DNA from: an uncultured Eubacteriales bacterium | GTDB taxonomy: Bacteria; Bacillota; Clostridia; Oscillospirales; CAG-272 | Direction of reading: 5' to 3' | Assembly (NCBI GenBank): GCA_900549725.1 | Contig: URPL01000034.1 | Span: forward strand, 1-16,487 | Length of the DNA: 16,487 nucleotides | Shown here: positions 1-7,555 of the stretch, one piece after another | Layout: each line of letters begins with the position of its first letter | Position numbering within the stretch: the first letter of the stretch is position 1 | Program-made: the position numbers and the translations under genes | Notes under the pieces: model-generated | The model's input: only the letters and a program-made list of their open reading frames with translations | What the model was told of the DNA's origin: nothing | The model's database searches: none

Positions 1-62
1 CTCAATATTTCAATTTGTGGGTTTAATTACCCGCAATATCACGCACAGGGCAGGACTCCGGC

Positions 63-380
63 TTATCTTGGGTCGGTATCCTCATATTCAATACTCATAA
101 GCTCATCTTCAAAAATATCGGCGATGCGGTCAAATTCATCATTGTCGTCAATGGTGATAAGAATCTCTTCTCCGTCGTCGTCCTTTGCAATTTTGAGAAG
201 GACGTATTCCCCGTCCGGGTTTTCATCCTTCGGCTCCAGCGCAAGATAGGTCTGGCCGTTGTCTTCAATTCTGCCGATCAGCTCAAAATCACTTTCATTT
301 CCCTCTTCATCCGTCAGGGTGAAAACCTCGACATCCAGCACTTCCTCTTCCCCGTTTCCGAGTGATTGTTTATCTGTCAT
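63..380 (-). CDS. DUF1292 domain protein
   Basis: A 105-residue, very acidic protein (many Asp and Glu, predicted cytosolic, no membrane segment). Residues about 18-95 fit the DUF1292 pattern: a hydrophobic strand VFTLTDEEGNE, then FELIGRIEDNGQTYLALEP, then GEYVLLKI and a closing segment around FDRIADIFEDEL. The family is widespread in Firmicutes and has no established biochemical role. The ATG start is supported by a GGAGG ribosome binding site 8 bases upstream on the minus strand and by a good SigA-type promoter at 460-488. In other Firmicutes DUF1292 genes often sit near ruvX/ireB genes; here its downstream neighbour lies outside the window and it is divergent from sigK. Family assignment is fairly sure; function is unknown. 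Confidence 0.85.
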   Translation of the reverse strand: MTDKQSLGNGEEEVLDVEVFTLTDEEGNESDFELIGRIEDNGQTYLALEPKDENPDGEYVLLKIAKDDDGEEILITIDDNDEFDRIADIFEDELMSIEYEDTDPR

Positions 381-459
381 TTTGTCGTCCTCCGAAAACC
401 GCTTCTGATTTTATCTTAGTACAAAGCAGCGCACATTATGCATCGCCCTCTTCCCTTCT

Positions 460-488
460 ATCATACCAAATTTCCGGGATAAAGTCAA
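460..488 (-). promoter_or_regulatory. SigA-type promoter of the DUF1292 gene
   Basis: On the minus strand, TTGACT (483-488) is followed by a 17-base spacer and TATGAT (460-465), each one base from consensus. The predicted transcript starts near 453 and has a leader of about 70 bases before the ATG at 380. Confidence 0.75.
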
Positions 489-490
489 CC

Positions 491-519
491 GCATAAGAAA
501 AGTTTCTTTCGCATATCAT
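491..519 (+). promoter_or_regulatory. Possible sigma-E-type promoter upstream of sigK
   Basis: GCATAAG (491-497), a 14-base spacer and CATATCAT (512-519) resemble the Bacillus SigE promoter (about KMATAWT, 14 bases, CATACAAT), matching 6/7 and 6/8. In Bacillus subtilis sigK is transcribed by SigE, so the location fits. It overlaps the divergent DUF1292 promoter zone. The match is by eye. Confidence 0.42.
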
Positions 520-600
520 GTCGTAAACCGTCGTTTGCGGGCAAGGCAGCGGCGCGATTCTTTTTCGGAAAGGAACTCCCCCGGGAGAGAGGGTGGCGGT

Positions 601-1287
601 ATGTTCGGGCAAGGCATCTCGGCAATGCTGTATCAATTCTTATATGTGTTTTTAAGGGTGGGAGAGAGCAGCTCTTTTCCGCCCCCGCTGGACAGTGCAA
701 AAGAGCGGGAGCTGTTTGAAAAAATGCGCGACGGAGACCCGGACGCGCGCGACACATTGATCTGCCATAATCTGCGCCTGGTTGCGCATATCGTGAAAAA
801 ATATTACGGAAGTGCCAAAAACCAGGAGGATCTTGTCTCTATCGGAACCATCGGCCTGATCAAAGCAATCGATACCTTCAACAGTGAAAACGGGGCGCGC
901 TTTGCCACCTATGCCGGAAAATGCCTGCAGAACGAAATTCTGATGCATTTTCGCGCAGGCAAAAAAACGGCGTGCGAAGTCTCCGTGAACGAAACAATTG
1001 ATACGGATAAAGACGGAAACCCTTTGACCTACCTCGATGTGATCTGCAGCGAAGACACCATTGCAGACGATCTTGATCTGCGCATGCGCAGTGCGGCGGC
1101 AAAGCGCATGATCGCATACGGGCTGGACACAAGAGAGAAAAAAATTCTCATTCTGCGCTACGGGCTTTCCGGTGAGCCGCCATGCACGCAGCGGGAGGTT
1201 TCAAAAAAGCTCGGCATTTCCCGCTCATATGTTTCCCGCATTGAAAAATCGGCGCTCGAAAAAATGCGAAAGGAGCTTTCTCAATAA
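601..1287 (+). CDS. sigK: Sporulation sigma factor SigK precursor (pro-sigma-K)
   Basis: A 228-residue sigma-70 family factor that directs late mother-cell transcription during sporulation (coat, cortex and mother-cell lysis genes). The first ~20 residues are hydrophobic (MFGQGISAMLYQFLYVFLRV), as in the pro-sequence removed by the membrane protease SpoIVFB, followed by the family's FPxPL motif at 26-30. Region 2 follows: HNLRLVAHIVKKYY (56-69), EDLVSIGTIGLIKAI (76-90) and FATYAGKCLQNEILMHFR (101-118). Region 4 has TQREVSKKLGISRSYVSRIEKSAL as helix-turn-helix (196-219). B. subtilis SigK is 241 residues, so this is full length. I chose ATG 601 because AGAGGG lies 7 bases upstream and because it gives the expected pro-sequence; a TTG at 535 is in frame but lies in the leader. 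The gene is continuous, with no skin-type insertion. Identification is secure. Confidence 0.94.
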   Translation: MFGQGISAMLYQFLYVFLRVGESSSFPPPLDSAKERELFEKMRDGDPDARDTLICHNLRLVAHIVKKYYGSAKNQEDLVSIGTIGLIKAIDTFNSENGARFATYAGKCLQNEILMHFRAGKKTACEVSVNETIDTDKDGNPLTYLDVICSEDTIADDLDLRMRSAAAKRMIAYGLDTREKKILILRYGLSGEPPCTQREVSKKLGISRSYVSRIEKSALEKMRKELSQ

Positions 1288-1291
1288 AGAA

Positions 1292-1336
1292 AAAGCCGCT
1301 TTGCAAGTCGGCACAAAGGTGCTGCAAAGCGGCTTT
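1292..1336. terminator. Bidirectional terminator between sigK and the convergent membrane-protein gene
   Basis: AAAGCCGCTTTGCA (1292-1305) pairs perfectly with TGCAAAGCGGCTTT (1323-1336), and a small GCAC/GTGC helix lies inside the loop. On the minus strand the stem is followed by a U-rich run (from 1288-1295), so it is strongest for the 1352-2050 gene. It lies only a few bases after the sigK stop, so it can also end that transcript. Confidence 0.85.
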
Positions 1337-1351
1337 ATACAGTTTCAAAAC

Positions 1352-2050
1352 TCAAAGGTTGGCGGCAGAAACGCGTTTGACGCCCTGATTCACGGATGCG
1401 ATAATCTCATCGGTTCTTGCGTCGGCGCGGGCGGGGATATAATAAGCGGTGCCGCTTTTGGCCTTGATGCAGATCAGCGTATATTTAACGGCTTTTGCCT
1501 GCTCAAATTTCGGCTCCGCCGTGCAGGCGCATTCAATCTCGGAGAACGGGAGCTGAAACATCTGATCCTGTTTTTTCCCGGTTAAAACATCGACCACGCG
1601 GCTGCCGAAGGAAACGCGCTCCTTTTCAAACCAAACGCCGCACATGCAATAGTCGGAGGAGCGGAAGGAGCCGTCATTTCCCTTGCGGACAAGCGTATCA
1701 TCCGTTTCCGCGATGAAGCATGCCCAATATTCCGGGTCTTTGCGGTTCTGATATTCCGCGGTGAGGAAAGCGGCGCGATCCATCGGGCCTTCCAAAAACT
1801 TTTCATGAAAATCCTTTTGAAAATCCCGCATGTTGGTGCGCACGCCGTCGTCAAAATCTTTATCCTTGGGTTCAATGCTGGCTGCGAAAACGATCAGCAG
1901 AACGCAGACAAGCAGCCCAAGCCAAACCGTAAATTTATAATCGGTAAAAATGCCGACGAAAATACCGGCCAAAGCAATCACAACACCGATAATGCAAAAA
2001 ATGCCGAGCTTGCTTTTTTCAAAATATTTCGCATTCAATTTGAAATCCAT
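1352..2050 (-). CDS. Small two-TM membrane protein, unknown function
   Basis: A 232-residue protein I do not recognise at family level. Two hydrophobic segments lie near the N terminus (about 17-36, starting LGIFCIIGVVIALAG, and 42-58, WLGLLVCVLLIVFAA). A cytosolic-looking region of ~170 residues follows. Its last ~80 residues (FSEIECACTAEPKFEQAKAV, YTLICIKAKSGTAYYIPA, then an ending helix around DEIIASVNQ) have the strand-rich, helix-ended look of bacterial PH-like/YcxB-like domains; that comparison is only an impression. The start at 2050 is chosen over upstream ATGs because a GGAGG site lies 7 bases before it and a consensus promoter lies at 2090-2119, inside the longer open frame. It is monocistronic: its own promoter at one end and a hairpin terminator at the other. 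Confidence 0.8.
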   Translation of the reverse strand: MDFKLNAKYFEKSKLGIFCIIGVVIALAGIFVGIFTDYKFTVWLGLLVCVLLIVFAASIEPKDKDFDDGVRTNMRDFQKDFHEKFLEGPMDRAAFLTAEYQNRKDPEYWACFIAETDDTLVRKGNDGSFRSSDYCMCGVWFEKERVSFGSRVVDVLTGKKQDQMFQLPFSEIECACTAEPKFEQAKAVKYTLICIKAKSGTAYYIPARADARTDEIIASVNQGVKRVSAANL

Positions 2051-2089
2051 AATACTCCTCCGAAAAAACGAGACAACTTTAACATATCT

Positions 2090-2119
2090 ATCATACCACG
2101 CCGACAAAAGCAATGTCAA
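2090..2119 (-). promoter_or_regulatory. SigA-type promoter of the 1352-2050 gene
   Basis: On the minus strand, TTGACA (2114-2119, perfect), an 18-base spacer and TATGAT (2090-2095) precede the GGAGGAG ribosome binding site and ATG at 2050. This also shows that the open frame upstream of 2050 is not coding. Confidence 0.8.
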
Positions 2120-2221
2120 GAAAAATCGGCAGATTTGAAAAAAATTCAGAAAAATTCGCACAAAACTTTCACAGCGAACGCCCGTGCGGCGCTGCGGCAC
2201 CTTATTGTTAACATTTGATTC

Positions 2222-2250
2222 ATATTTGGCGGAATGATGTATGCTATAAT
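2222..2250 (+). promoter_or_regulatory. Extended -10 promoter of the rimM operon
   Basis: TGCTATAAT (2242-2250) is a perfect -10 hexamer with the extended TG motif. No good -35 lies at 16-18 bases: the region 2221-2227 is weak, and TTGATT at 2215-2220 is 24 bases away. This fits an extended -10 promoter. It is the only clear promoter I see for the nine genes from rimM to the metal permease. Confidence 0.65.
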
Positions 2251-2288
2251 GATTTGAATGTAGAAATTCGGGAGATTTACCGGGAAAA

Positions 2289-2795
2289 ATGAAGCAAAAA
2301 TTTCTTGAAATCGGCCGAGTCGTCGGTGCGCACGGCGTGCACGGCGCCTGCAAGCTTGAGCCTTGGTGCGACGGCATCCAAACGCTGAAAAATGTGCGCG
2401 AGGTCTATACGGACCCAAACGGCGCGCACGCTTACGTGCTTCGCTCTCTCAAGGCGCACGGCAAAATCATGCTTTTGCAGCTTTGCGAGATTTCGACGCC
2501 GGAGCAGGCGGCGCTTTTGCGCGGCAAGGTGCTCTATGCGGCGCGGGAGAGTCTCTTTCTTGAAAAAAACCATGTGTTTCTTCAGGACATGATCGGGTTG
2601 CCCGTATTTGACGCAACAAGCGGCGCGCAGCTCGGAAAGCTGGAAGATGTTTTGGAATATCCCGCAAGCCGAATCTATCGCATTGCAACCCCTTCGGGCG
2701 ATGTACTGGTTCCGGCGGTGGATACATTTGTGGACCGCATTGATACGGAAAGCGGGATTTATCTGCGCCCGATTGCGGGAATGTTTGGAGAGTGA
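2289..2795 (+). CDS. rimM: Ribosome maturation factor RimM
   Basis: A 168-residue protein of normal RimM length. RimM binds ribosomal protein S19 and helps mature the 3' head domain of the 30S subunit. The N-terminal RimM domain begins with the diagnostic IGRVVGAHGVHGACKLEP (residues 8-25). A C-terminal PRC-barrel follows from about residue 98: DMIGLPVFDATSGAQLGKLE, then SRIYRI, VLVPAVDTFVDRID and a closing GIYLRPIAGMF. It is the first gene of the operon and is followed 6 bases later by trmD, the classical rimM-trmD pairing found across bacteria (often with rpsP and rplS, which are absent here). The ribosome binding site is weak, with GGGAG about 14 bases and CGGG about 5 bases before the ATG. 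Confidence 0.94.
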   Translation: MKQKFLEIGRVVGAHGVHGACKLEPWCDGIQTLKNVREVYTDPNGAHAYVLRSLKAHGKIMLLQLCEISTPEQAALLRGKVLYAARESLFLEKNHVFLQDMIGLPVFDATSGAQLGKLEDVLEYPASRIYRIATPSGDVLVPAVDTFVDRIDTESGIYLRPIAGMFGE

Positions 2796-2801
2796 TGCGG
2801 A

Positions 2802-3524
2802 ATGCGTTTTGACATTTTAACGCTGTTTCCCGATTATGTGAATATCATTCTGAGCGAAAGCATCATCGGAAAAGCACGTGAAAAGGGCTGCATTGAGGTC
2901 TGCACACATGATATCCGCGCCTTTTGCGGCAATAAGCACGGGCGCGTTGACGATACGCCGTACGGCGGCGGCATGGGGATGCTGATGATGGCGCCGCCGA
3001 TTTACGATTGCTATGAAGCCGTAACGCGGCAAATTCCGCCTGGGGCATCGCGCCGCTGCATTTACCTCTCTCCAAAAGGGGAGCGGCTGACGCAGAAAAA
3101 GGTTCGTTCTCTTGCACAGTATGACAATCTGATCCTGCTCTGCGGACATTACGAGGGCGTGGACCAACGCGTTCTGGACGAAATCGCGGACGAGGAGATT
3201 TCCGTCGGCGACTATGTGCTCACGGGCGGAGAACTGCCCGCCTGCATTTTGGTGGACGCGGTTTCGCGTCTGTGCAACGGGGTGCTGTCCGATTCGGTCT
3301 GCTATGAGGAGGAAAGCATTGCCTCGGGGCTTTTGGAATATCCGCAGTATACCCGCCCGCTCTGCTATCACGGGGTGGAAGTCCCCGCCGTGCTGCGCTC
3401 GGGGCATCATGAAAATATCGAGGCATGGAGGCTTAAGCAGTCTCTTGCCCTGACCAAAGAGCGCAGGCCCGATCTATACGAAACTTACCTTGCTAAATCG
3501 TCGGAGGAGGCGACAAAAGATTAA
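2802..3524 (+). CDS. trmD: tRNA (guanine-N1-)-methyltransferase TrmD
   Basis: A 240-residue SPOUT-class enzyme that makes m1G37 in tRNAs from S-adenosylmethionine and so prevents +1 frameshifting. It starts with the family hallmark MRFDILTLFPDY and contains DDTPYGGGMGM (50-60). The trefoil-knot SAM site is GHYEGVDQRV (115-124) plus SVGDYVLTGGELPA (134-147). The C-terminal tRNA-binding part is GLLEYPQYTRP, then VLRSGHHENIEAWRLKQSL and RRPDLYETYL. The residue aligned by eye to the catalytic Asp169 of E. coli (in EDSF) is Glu171 here (EESI). The murJ start overlaps the trmD stop. Identification is secure. Confidence 0.95.
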   Translation: MRFDILTLFPDYVNIILSESIIGKAREKGCIEVCTHDIRAFCGNKHGRVDDTPYGGGMGMLMMAPPIYDCYEAVTRQIPPGASRRCIYLSPKGERLTQKKVRSLAQYDNLILLCGHYEGVDQRVLDEIADEEISVGDYVLTGGELPACILVDAVSRLCNGVLSDSVCYEEESIASGLLEYPQYTRPLCYHGVEVPAVLRSGHHENIEAWRLKQSLALTKERRPDLYETYLAKSSEEATKD

Positions 3525-5103
3525 AAAACAAACATCCGAAAAAGCAGCAAAAACCGTTGCTGCAATGATTGCCGCAATGGCACTTTCCAAGGTGCTGGGC
3601 ATGCTGCGCTCCGTGTTGCTTGCCTCCCATTACGGCACAGGAACCGAGGCAAACGCCTTTACGGCTGCAACGCAAATCCCGCTGACCTGCTTTGATCTTC
3701 TGCTCAGCGCCGCAATTTTAGGCTGCTTTATTCCCGTTTATAACAGCTTTTTCAAAGACGGTGGCAGCGGAGAAGCCAAGGCGGACCGTTTTGCCTGTGT
3801 CTTTTTGAACTTTGTGATCACGGTCACAGGCATTTTAACGGTTGCCGGCATCCTGTTTGCCGACCCGCTGCTTTCCCTGATCTCTCCCGATCTGACGCAG
3901 GCGGAACACTCGCTCGGCGTTGTTCTTCTGCGGATCATGTTCCCCATGATTCTGTTCACGGGGGCGGCTTATACACTTGTCGGCGTTTTGCAGTCGAAAA
4001 ATGAATTTATTGTTCCCTCCCTGATCAGCTGTATTTCCAACCTCGGCGTTATTTTATATTTCGTGCTGTTGGATCGTGCCCTCGGAGAAAACGGCATCTA
4101 CGGCGTTGCCGTCGCTTATTCGATTTCCTGGGTTTTGCAGCTTGTAACGCTGATCGTGCCTTTGCGGAAAAAGGGATTTCGCTATCATGCCGATTTTCAT
4201 TTCGGCTCCCCGCAAATGAAAAAGGTGCTGATCATGTGCCTTCCGGTCATGATCGGTTCCTGGCAGGCGCCGCTAGGCGTTTTGCTCGGCACATATTTTG
4301 CGCCGCGCCTGGCGGTCGACGGCGCGCTCACGATTTTCGGGTATACCAATAATCTTTATGTCATCATCACGGGCATTCTGACCTACGGCATCTGCAACTA
4401 TATTTTTCCGCGGCTCTCCCGCCAAAATGCGCTCGGTGATGAGGCAAGCTTTTGCAAGACCTGTCAAAGCGGCATCCTCTCCGCGCTTGCCATCGTTTTG
4501 CCGATCATGGCGGGCGTTTTGATTCTTTCCGGCGAAGGGGTCAGCATTATTTACAGGCGCGGCGAATTCGGCGCACAGGCGGCGCGGGAAACCGCATATG
4601 CGCTGCGGCTGATGTGTATCGGCATGCCGTGCAATTGCATGATCGAGCTATGCAACCGCATGATGTATTCCAAAACAAAAACCAAGGTCCCGATGATTGC
4701 CGCGCTCGCCGGTGCGCTCTCCAATCTTTTGTGCTGTCTTGCATTCATTCGTATTCCGCAGCTGCGGGTCGGCTCATTGACGCTTGCAAGCGCCCTCGGG
4801 CAGCTCGTTGCCTGTATCATTCTGATTGCAGCGCTTTATAAAAGCTGCGCCGGGATTTTTGAAAAAACATTTCTCTTTTCGTTTTTAAAGCTTCTTGCAG
4901 CTGCCGCATGCAGTTTTTTTGTGATGTGGCTCTGCCATCGCTTTTTCGGGAAGGCCCCGTATACCGACGGATTTTTGCGTAATGTGCTTTGCTGCTGCGT
5001 CGTTTTTTTTCCGGGACTGCTTGCATACGGCGGTATGCTGAAGCTGCTTCGTTTTCGCCTGAAATTTTCAAAAAAGGAGGAGGTTCTCCGTGAAGACAAC
5101 TGA
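3520..5103 (+). CDS. murJ: Lipid II flippase MurJ
   Basis: An integral membrane protein of the MOP superfamily that flips lipid II across the cytoplasmic membrane for peptidoglycan synthesis. The N-terminal signature MALSKVLGMLRSVLLASHYG and the later TEANAFTAATQIP (MurJ-type DAF-like motif), plus many hydrophobic segments across ~527 residues, match the 14-TM family. Downstream segments such as GALTIFGYTNNLYVIITGIL and YRRGEF followed by TAYALRLMCIGMP are also typical. Start choice: an excellent CGGAGGAGG site (3502-3510) stands 9 bases before ATT at 3520, which overlaps the trmD stop in the string ATTAA. The frame opens with TTG at 3490, which has no ribosome site and would give a 35-base overlap; the first ATG is 3565. 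I favour ATT, with moderate confidence. Function is secure. Confidence 0.9.
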   Translation: MKKQTSEKAAKTVAAMIAAMALSKVLGMLRSVLLASHYGTGTEANAFTAATQIPLTCFDLLLSAAILGCFIPVYNSFFKDGGSGEAKADRFACVFLNFVITVTGILTVAGILFADPLLSLISPDLTQAEHSLGVVLLRIMFPMILFTGAAYTLVGVLQSKNEFIVPSLISCISNLGVILYFVLLDRALGENGIYGVAVAYSISWVLQLVTLIVPLRKKGFRYHADFHFGSPQMKKVLIMCLPVMIGSWQAPLGVLLGTYFAPRLAVDGALTIFGYTNNLYVIITGILTYGICNYIFPRLSRQNALGDEASFCKTCQSGILSALAIVLPIMAGVLILSGEGVSIIYRRGEFGAQAARETAYALRLMCIGMPCNCMIELCNRMMYSKTKTKVPMIAALAGALSNLLCCLAFIRIPQLRVGSLTLASALGQLVACIILIAALYKSCAGIFEKTFLFSFLKLLAAAACSFFVMWLCHRFFGKAPYTDGFLRNVLCCCVVFFPGLLAYGGMLKLLRFRLKFSKKEEVLREDN

Positions 5104-7024
5104 AAAGCGCGGTGCCGGAATTGCAATCGGGACAAGCGAAAAAAAGCATACTCTGCGGAAATATTTTATGTCCGCTGCCGTGATCCGCTTTTTTTCCTAT
5201 CTCAGCACCGTAATTTATCGTGCCGCTGCCGAAAGCCGCATCGGATGTTTTTTGCAAAATTATATTCCAAGGAGTGCCCGCGCGTCCGGGACGCTTTTGC
5301 ATCACCTTTTGGAAAAGCTGCGCTTGCGCGGACGAGTTTTGCGACCGCTGAAATTTTCCGTTGCGCGGCTTTTGGATGAGAGCCGCATCATCAATGCCTG
5401 CCGCAATTTTTTACGCGGGCTGATTGCTCTGCCGCTGTATTGGTACGGGCTTTTTGTGATCTGCTTCGGCGCAGCGGCGCTGCTGCAGCAGGGGGTGCTG
5501 TTTTTCCTCGGGTTGCCGATGCATCTGACCACAACGGAAATGCTTATCAGCATCACCGCCGTTGTCATTTCCTTTCCTCTGTTCAGCTCGACAAAGAATC
5601 TGGCGCACAGCCTCTCCTGCAGCGTATTTGCGGATCTTTTTCTGTTTCGCATTCTCGGGGCGCGGCGCGAGGAATTCAAGGATGTGCAAACCAAAGCCTT
5701 CCCTCCGCTGATTCCGGTCATGCTTGGGCTTGCGCTCGGAGGCGCGACCTACGTCTGCCCCATGAAGTATTATTTTCTTGCGTTTTCCGCGCTCTGCGTT
5801 GCGCTCCTGATTATAAAAATCCCGGAATGCGGCATTGTCGGCATGCTGTTTTTCCTGCCTTTTTTGCCAACCAAGGCGCTTGCCGCTCTGATGATCTACA
5901 TCGCCTGCAGCTATTTTATCAAGCTGATTGCCGGGCGGCGCACGCTTCGATTTGAAACCCTGGACTGGTGGGTGCTGCTGCTCATGGTGCTGTATTTTCT
6001 GGGCGGCATTTTCTCCTCAAATGTTTCCCTGTCCCTTGGGCCGATGTGCATGATACTGTGTTTCATGTTCGGCTATTTCGCCGTTGTCAACCTCATCCGC
6101 TCCGAAGCCTGGTTCCGCCGCTGCGCAGGAGCGATTCTGTGCACAACGGTGCTCGTTTCCCTATACGGCATTTACCAATATGTTTTCGGCACGCTGATGA
6201 AAACCTGGCTGGATGAAGAAATGTTTTCCTTCATTTCAACGCGCGTGATTTCAACATTCGGAAACCCGAATGTGCTCGGCGAATTTTTGGTGATGTCCGT
6301 TCCGTTTTTCTATATTTATTTCTTCTCCCGCAAAGGCTTTTCCAAAAAAATTCTTTCGCTGATTCCGGGCGGCATCTGCCTTTTGTGCCTTGTTCTCACA
6401 TGGTCGCGCGGGGCATGGCTCGGCATTCTGCTCGGCACGCTCGTCTTCTTCCTTTTATACAGTCGCCACAGCCTGACCGTGCTTTTATTCGGCACGCTGG
6501 CAATTCCCTTTTTGCCGTCGATCCTGCCGCAAAATGTGCTGCTGCGGTTTTCCAGTATCGGCAACATGGCGGATTCCTCCACCTCCTATCGCGTCAATAT
6601 TTGGCTTGCGACGATAAAGCTCATCCGCGATTACTTTTTCGGCGGAATCGGCACCGGCATCAATGTGTTCAAAACAATTTATCCGCGCTATGCGCACTCG
6701 GGCATTGAAGCGGCACCGCACAGCCACAGCCTGTATCTGCAGATCATGGTGGAGCTCGGCATTTTCGGTCTGCTTGCATTTTTCATCTGCATAATATTCT
6801 TCGCAAAGCAAAGCATCTCTGTTCTTGGGGATTCCCGCAAAAATCCCCTGCGCTTTTGGGTGCTCGCCGGTTTTTGCGGCATTCTGGCGGTTTTGGCACA
6901 GGGCGCAACGGATTATGTGTTTTACAATTACCGCGTCATGCTTTGGTTCTGGCTTTGCCTTGGGCTGACAAGTGCAGGCGCGCGCATCATTCGCAGGCAG
7001 GGGCAACGCGAAACCATTCTTTAA
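5090..7024 (+). CDS. O-antigen ligase / Wzy-type polysaccharide membrane protein
   Basis: A 644-residue polytopic membrane protein. An N-terminal ~100 residues are basic and mostly soluble, with repeated short segments such as FSYLSTVIYRAAAESRIG and VARLLDESRIINACRNFL; a dozen or so hydrophobic segments follow. The Wzy_C (O-antigen ligase/polymerase) region includes STFGNPNVLGEFLVMSVPFF, TWSRGAWLGILLGTL and, in a long external loop, HSHSLYLQIMVELGIFG, with His544 and His546 in the position of the family's conserved loop histidine. Members ligate or polymerise lipid-linked glycans outside the membrane; the substrate here is unknown. The GTG start at 5090 has AGGAGGAGG just upstream and overlaps murJ by 14 bases. 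Coupling to MurJ suggests an envelope-glycan role (inference). Confidence 0.83.
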   Translation: MKTTEKRGAGIAIGTSEKKHTLRKYFMSAAVIRFFSYLSTVIYRAAAESRIGCFLQNYIPRSARASGTLLHHLLEKLRLRGRVLRPLKFSVARLLDESRIINACRNFLRGLIALPLYWYGLFVICFGAAALLQQGVLFFLGLPMHLTTTEMLISITAVVISFPLFSSTKNLAHSLSCSVFADLFLFRILGARREEFKDVQTKAFPPLIPVMLGLALGGATYVCPMKYYFLAFSALCVALLIIKIPECGIVGMLFFLPFLPTKALAALMIYIACSYFIKLIAGRRTLRFETLDWWVLLLMVLYFLGGIFSSNVSLSLGPMCMILCFMFGYFAVVNLIRSEAWFRRCAGAILCTTVLVSLYGIYQYVFGTLMKTWLDEEMFSFISTRVISTFGNPNVLGEFLVMSVPFFYIYFFSRKGFSKKILSLIPGGICLLCLVLTWSRGAWLGILLGTLVFFLLYSRHSLTVLLFGTLAIPFLPSILPQNVLLRFSSIGNMADSSTSYRVNIWLATIKLIRDYFFGGIGTGINVFKTIYPRYAHSGIEAAPHSHSLYLQIMVELGIFGLLAFFICIIFFAKQSISVLGDSRKNPLRFWVLAGFCGILAVLAQGATDYVFYNYRVMLWFWLCLGLTSAGARIIRRQGQRETIL

Positions 7025-7051
7025 GAAAAACAGGAAAGAAGGAACTCAAAA

Positions 7052-7555
7052 ATGAATGAAACAACCGAAAAAAAGAAAGGCAAGTTCAATTTCTTCGACG
7101 CGTTGCTGATTTTGTTGGTTCTCGCCTTATTGGCGGGCGGCGCATATCTGCTTCTGCGCAAAAAAACAGCAACGGGCACAAGCGAACAAAAAGGGCTCAC
7201 CGTTCGCTATACTGTGCGCTATCATTTGATTCCGGATGTCCTGAATGTGCGCATTGAAAACGGGGACACCATGTATTTCACCACGGATAAATCGCAGGCA
7301 GGCAAGGTTGTCTCCGTGCGTGAAGAGCCTTCCGTCTTTACCGATTTCAGCACCGAAACGAATTCTTATGTCACGGCGCTTTATCCGAACTGCACGGAAT
7401 ACTATGTAACGGTTGAAGCAACCGCGCAGAAAAACGCCGATTCCTATATGGTCAACGGAACCAATCTCTCCGTTGGAAAAAAGCTTTATATGCGTACGGC
7501 GTCTTTTTCCTCGGAGGCTGACATTTGTGAACTTCAGGAGGTTGTTGAAAAATGA
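7052..7555 (+). CDS. DUF4330-like membrane-anchored protein (first of two)
   Basis: A 167-residue protein with a basic N terminus (residues 1-15), one membrane segment (about 16-35, FFDALLILLVLALLAGGAY) and a ~125-residue predicted extracytoplasmic domain. The pattern fits DUF4330, a family of unknown function: a short tail, FNFFDALLILLVLAL, then a strand-rich domain containing NGDTMYFTTDKSQAGKVVSV and ending VGKKLYMRTASF. It is a paralogue of the next gene. Both share the order phobic anchor, VRY/VCTL strand, GDxxY, G.VxxV, a Tyr-rich strand, and a G...L..R...F ending. The ribosome site AAGGA is 8 bases from the ATG. It follows the ligase gene by 27 bases and overlaps the next gene by 4 bases (ATGA). 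Family call is moderate; function is unknown. Confidence 0.78.
   Translation: MNETTEKKKGKFNFFDALLILLVLALLAGGAYLLLRKKTATGTSEQKGLTVRYTVRYHLIPDVLNVRIENGDTMYFTTDKSQAGKVVSVREEPSVFTDFSTETNSYVTALYPNCTEYYVTVEATAQKNADSYMVNGTNLSVGKKLYMRTASFSSEADICELQEVVEK

Noticed and set aside
1..62. GGGT/ACCC inverted repeat near 18-32 as terminator of the DUF1292 gene
   Set aside because: Only a 4-bp stem with no U tract; nothing convincing is seen in this edge segment.
535..600. N-terminal extension of SigK from a TTG at 535
   Set aside because: The extension overlaps the predicted leader, has no ribosome site and would bury the conserved pro-sequence; ATG 601 has AGAGGG upstream.
601..1287. sigK split by a skin-like element
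   Set aside because: The reading frame is continuous and all sigma regions are present.
2051..2377. Open frame extending the 1352-2050 gene upstream
   Set aside because: It contains a consensus promoter and GGAGG site for the 2050 start, and overlaps the rimM promoter and start on the other strand.
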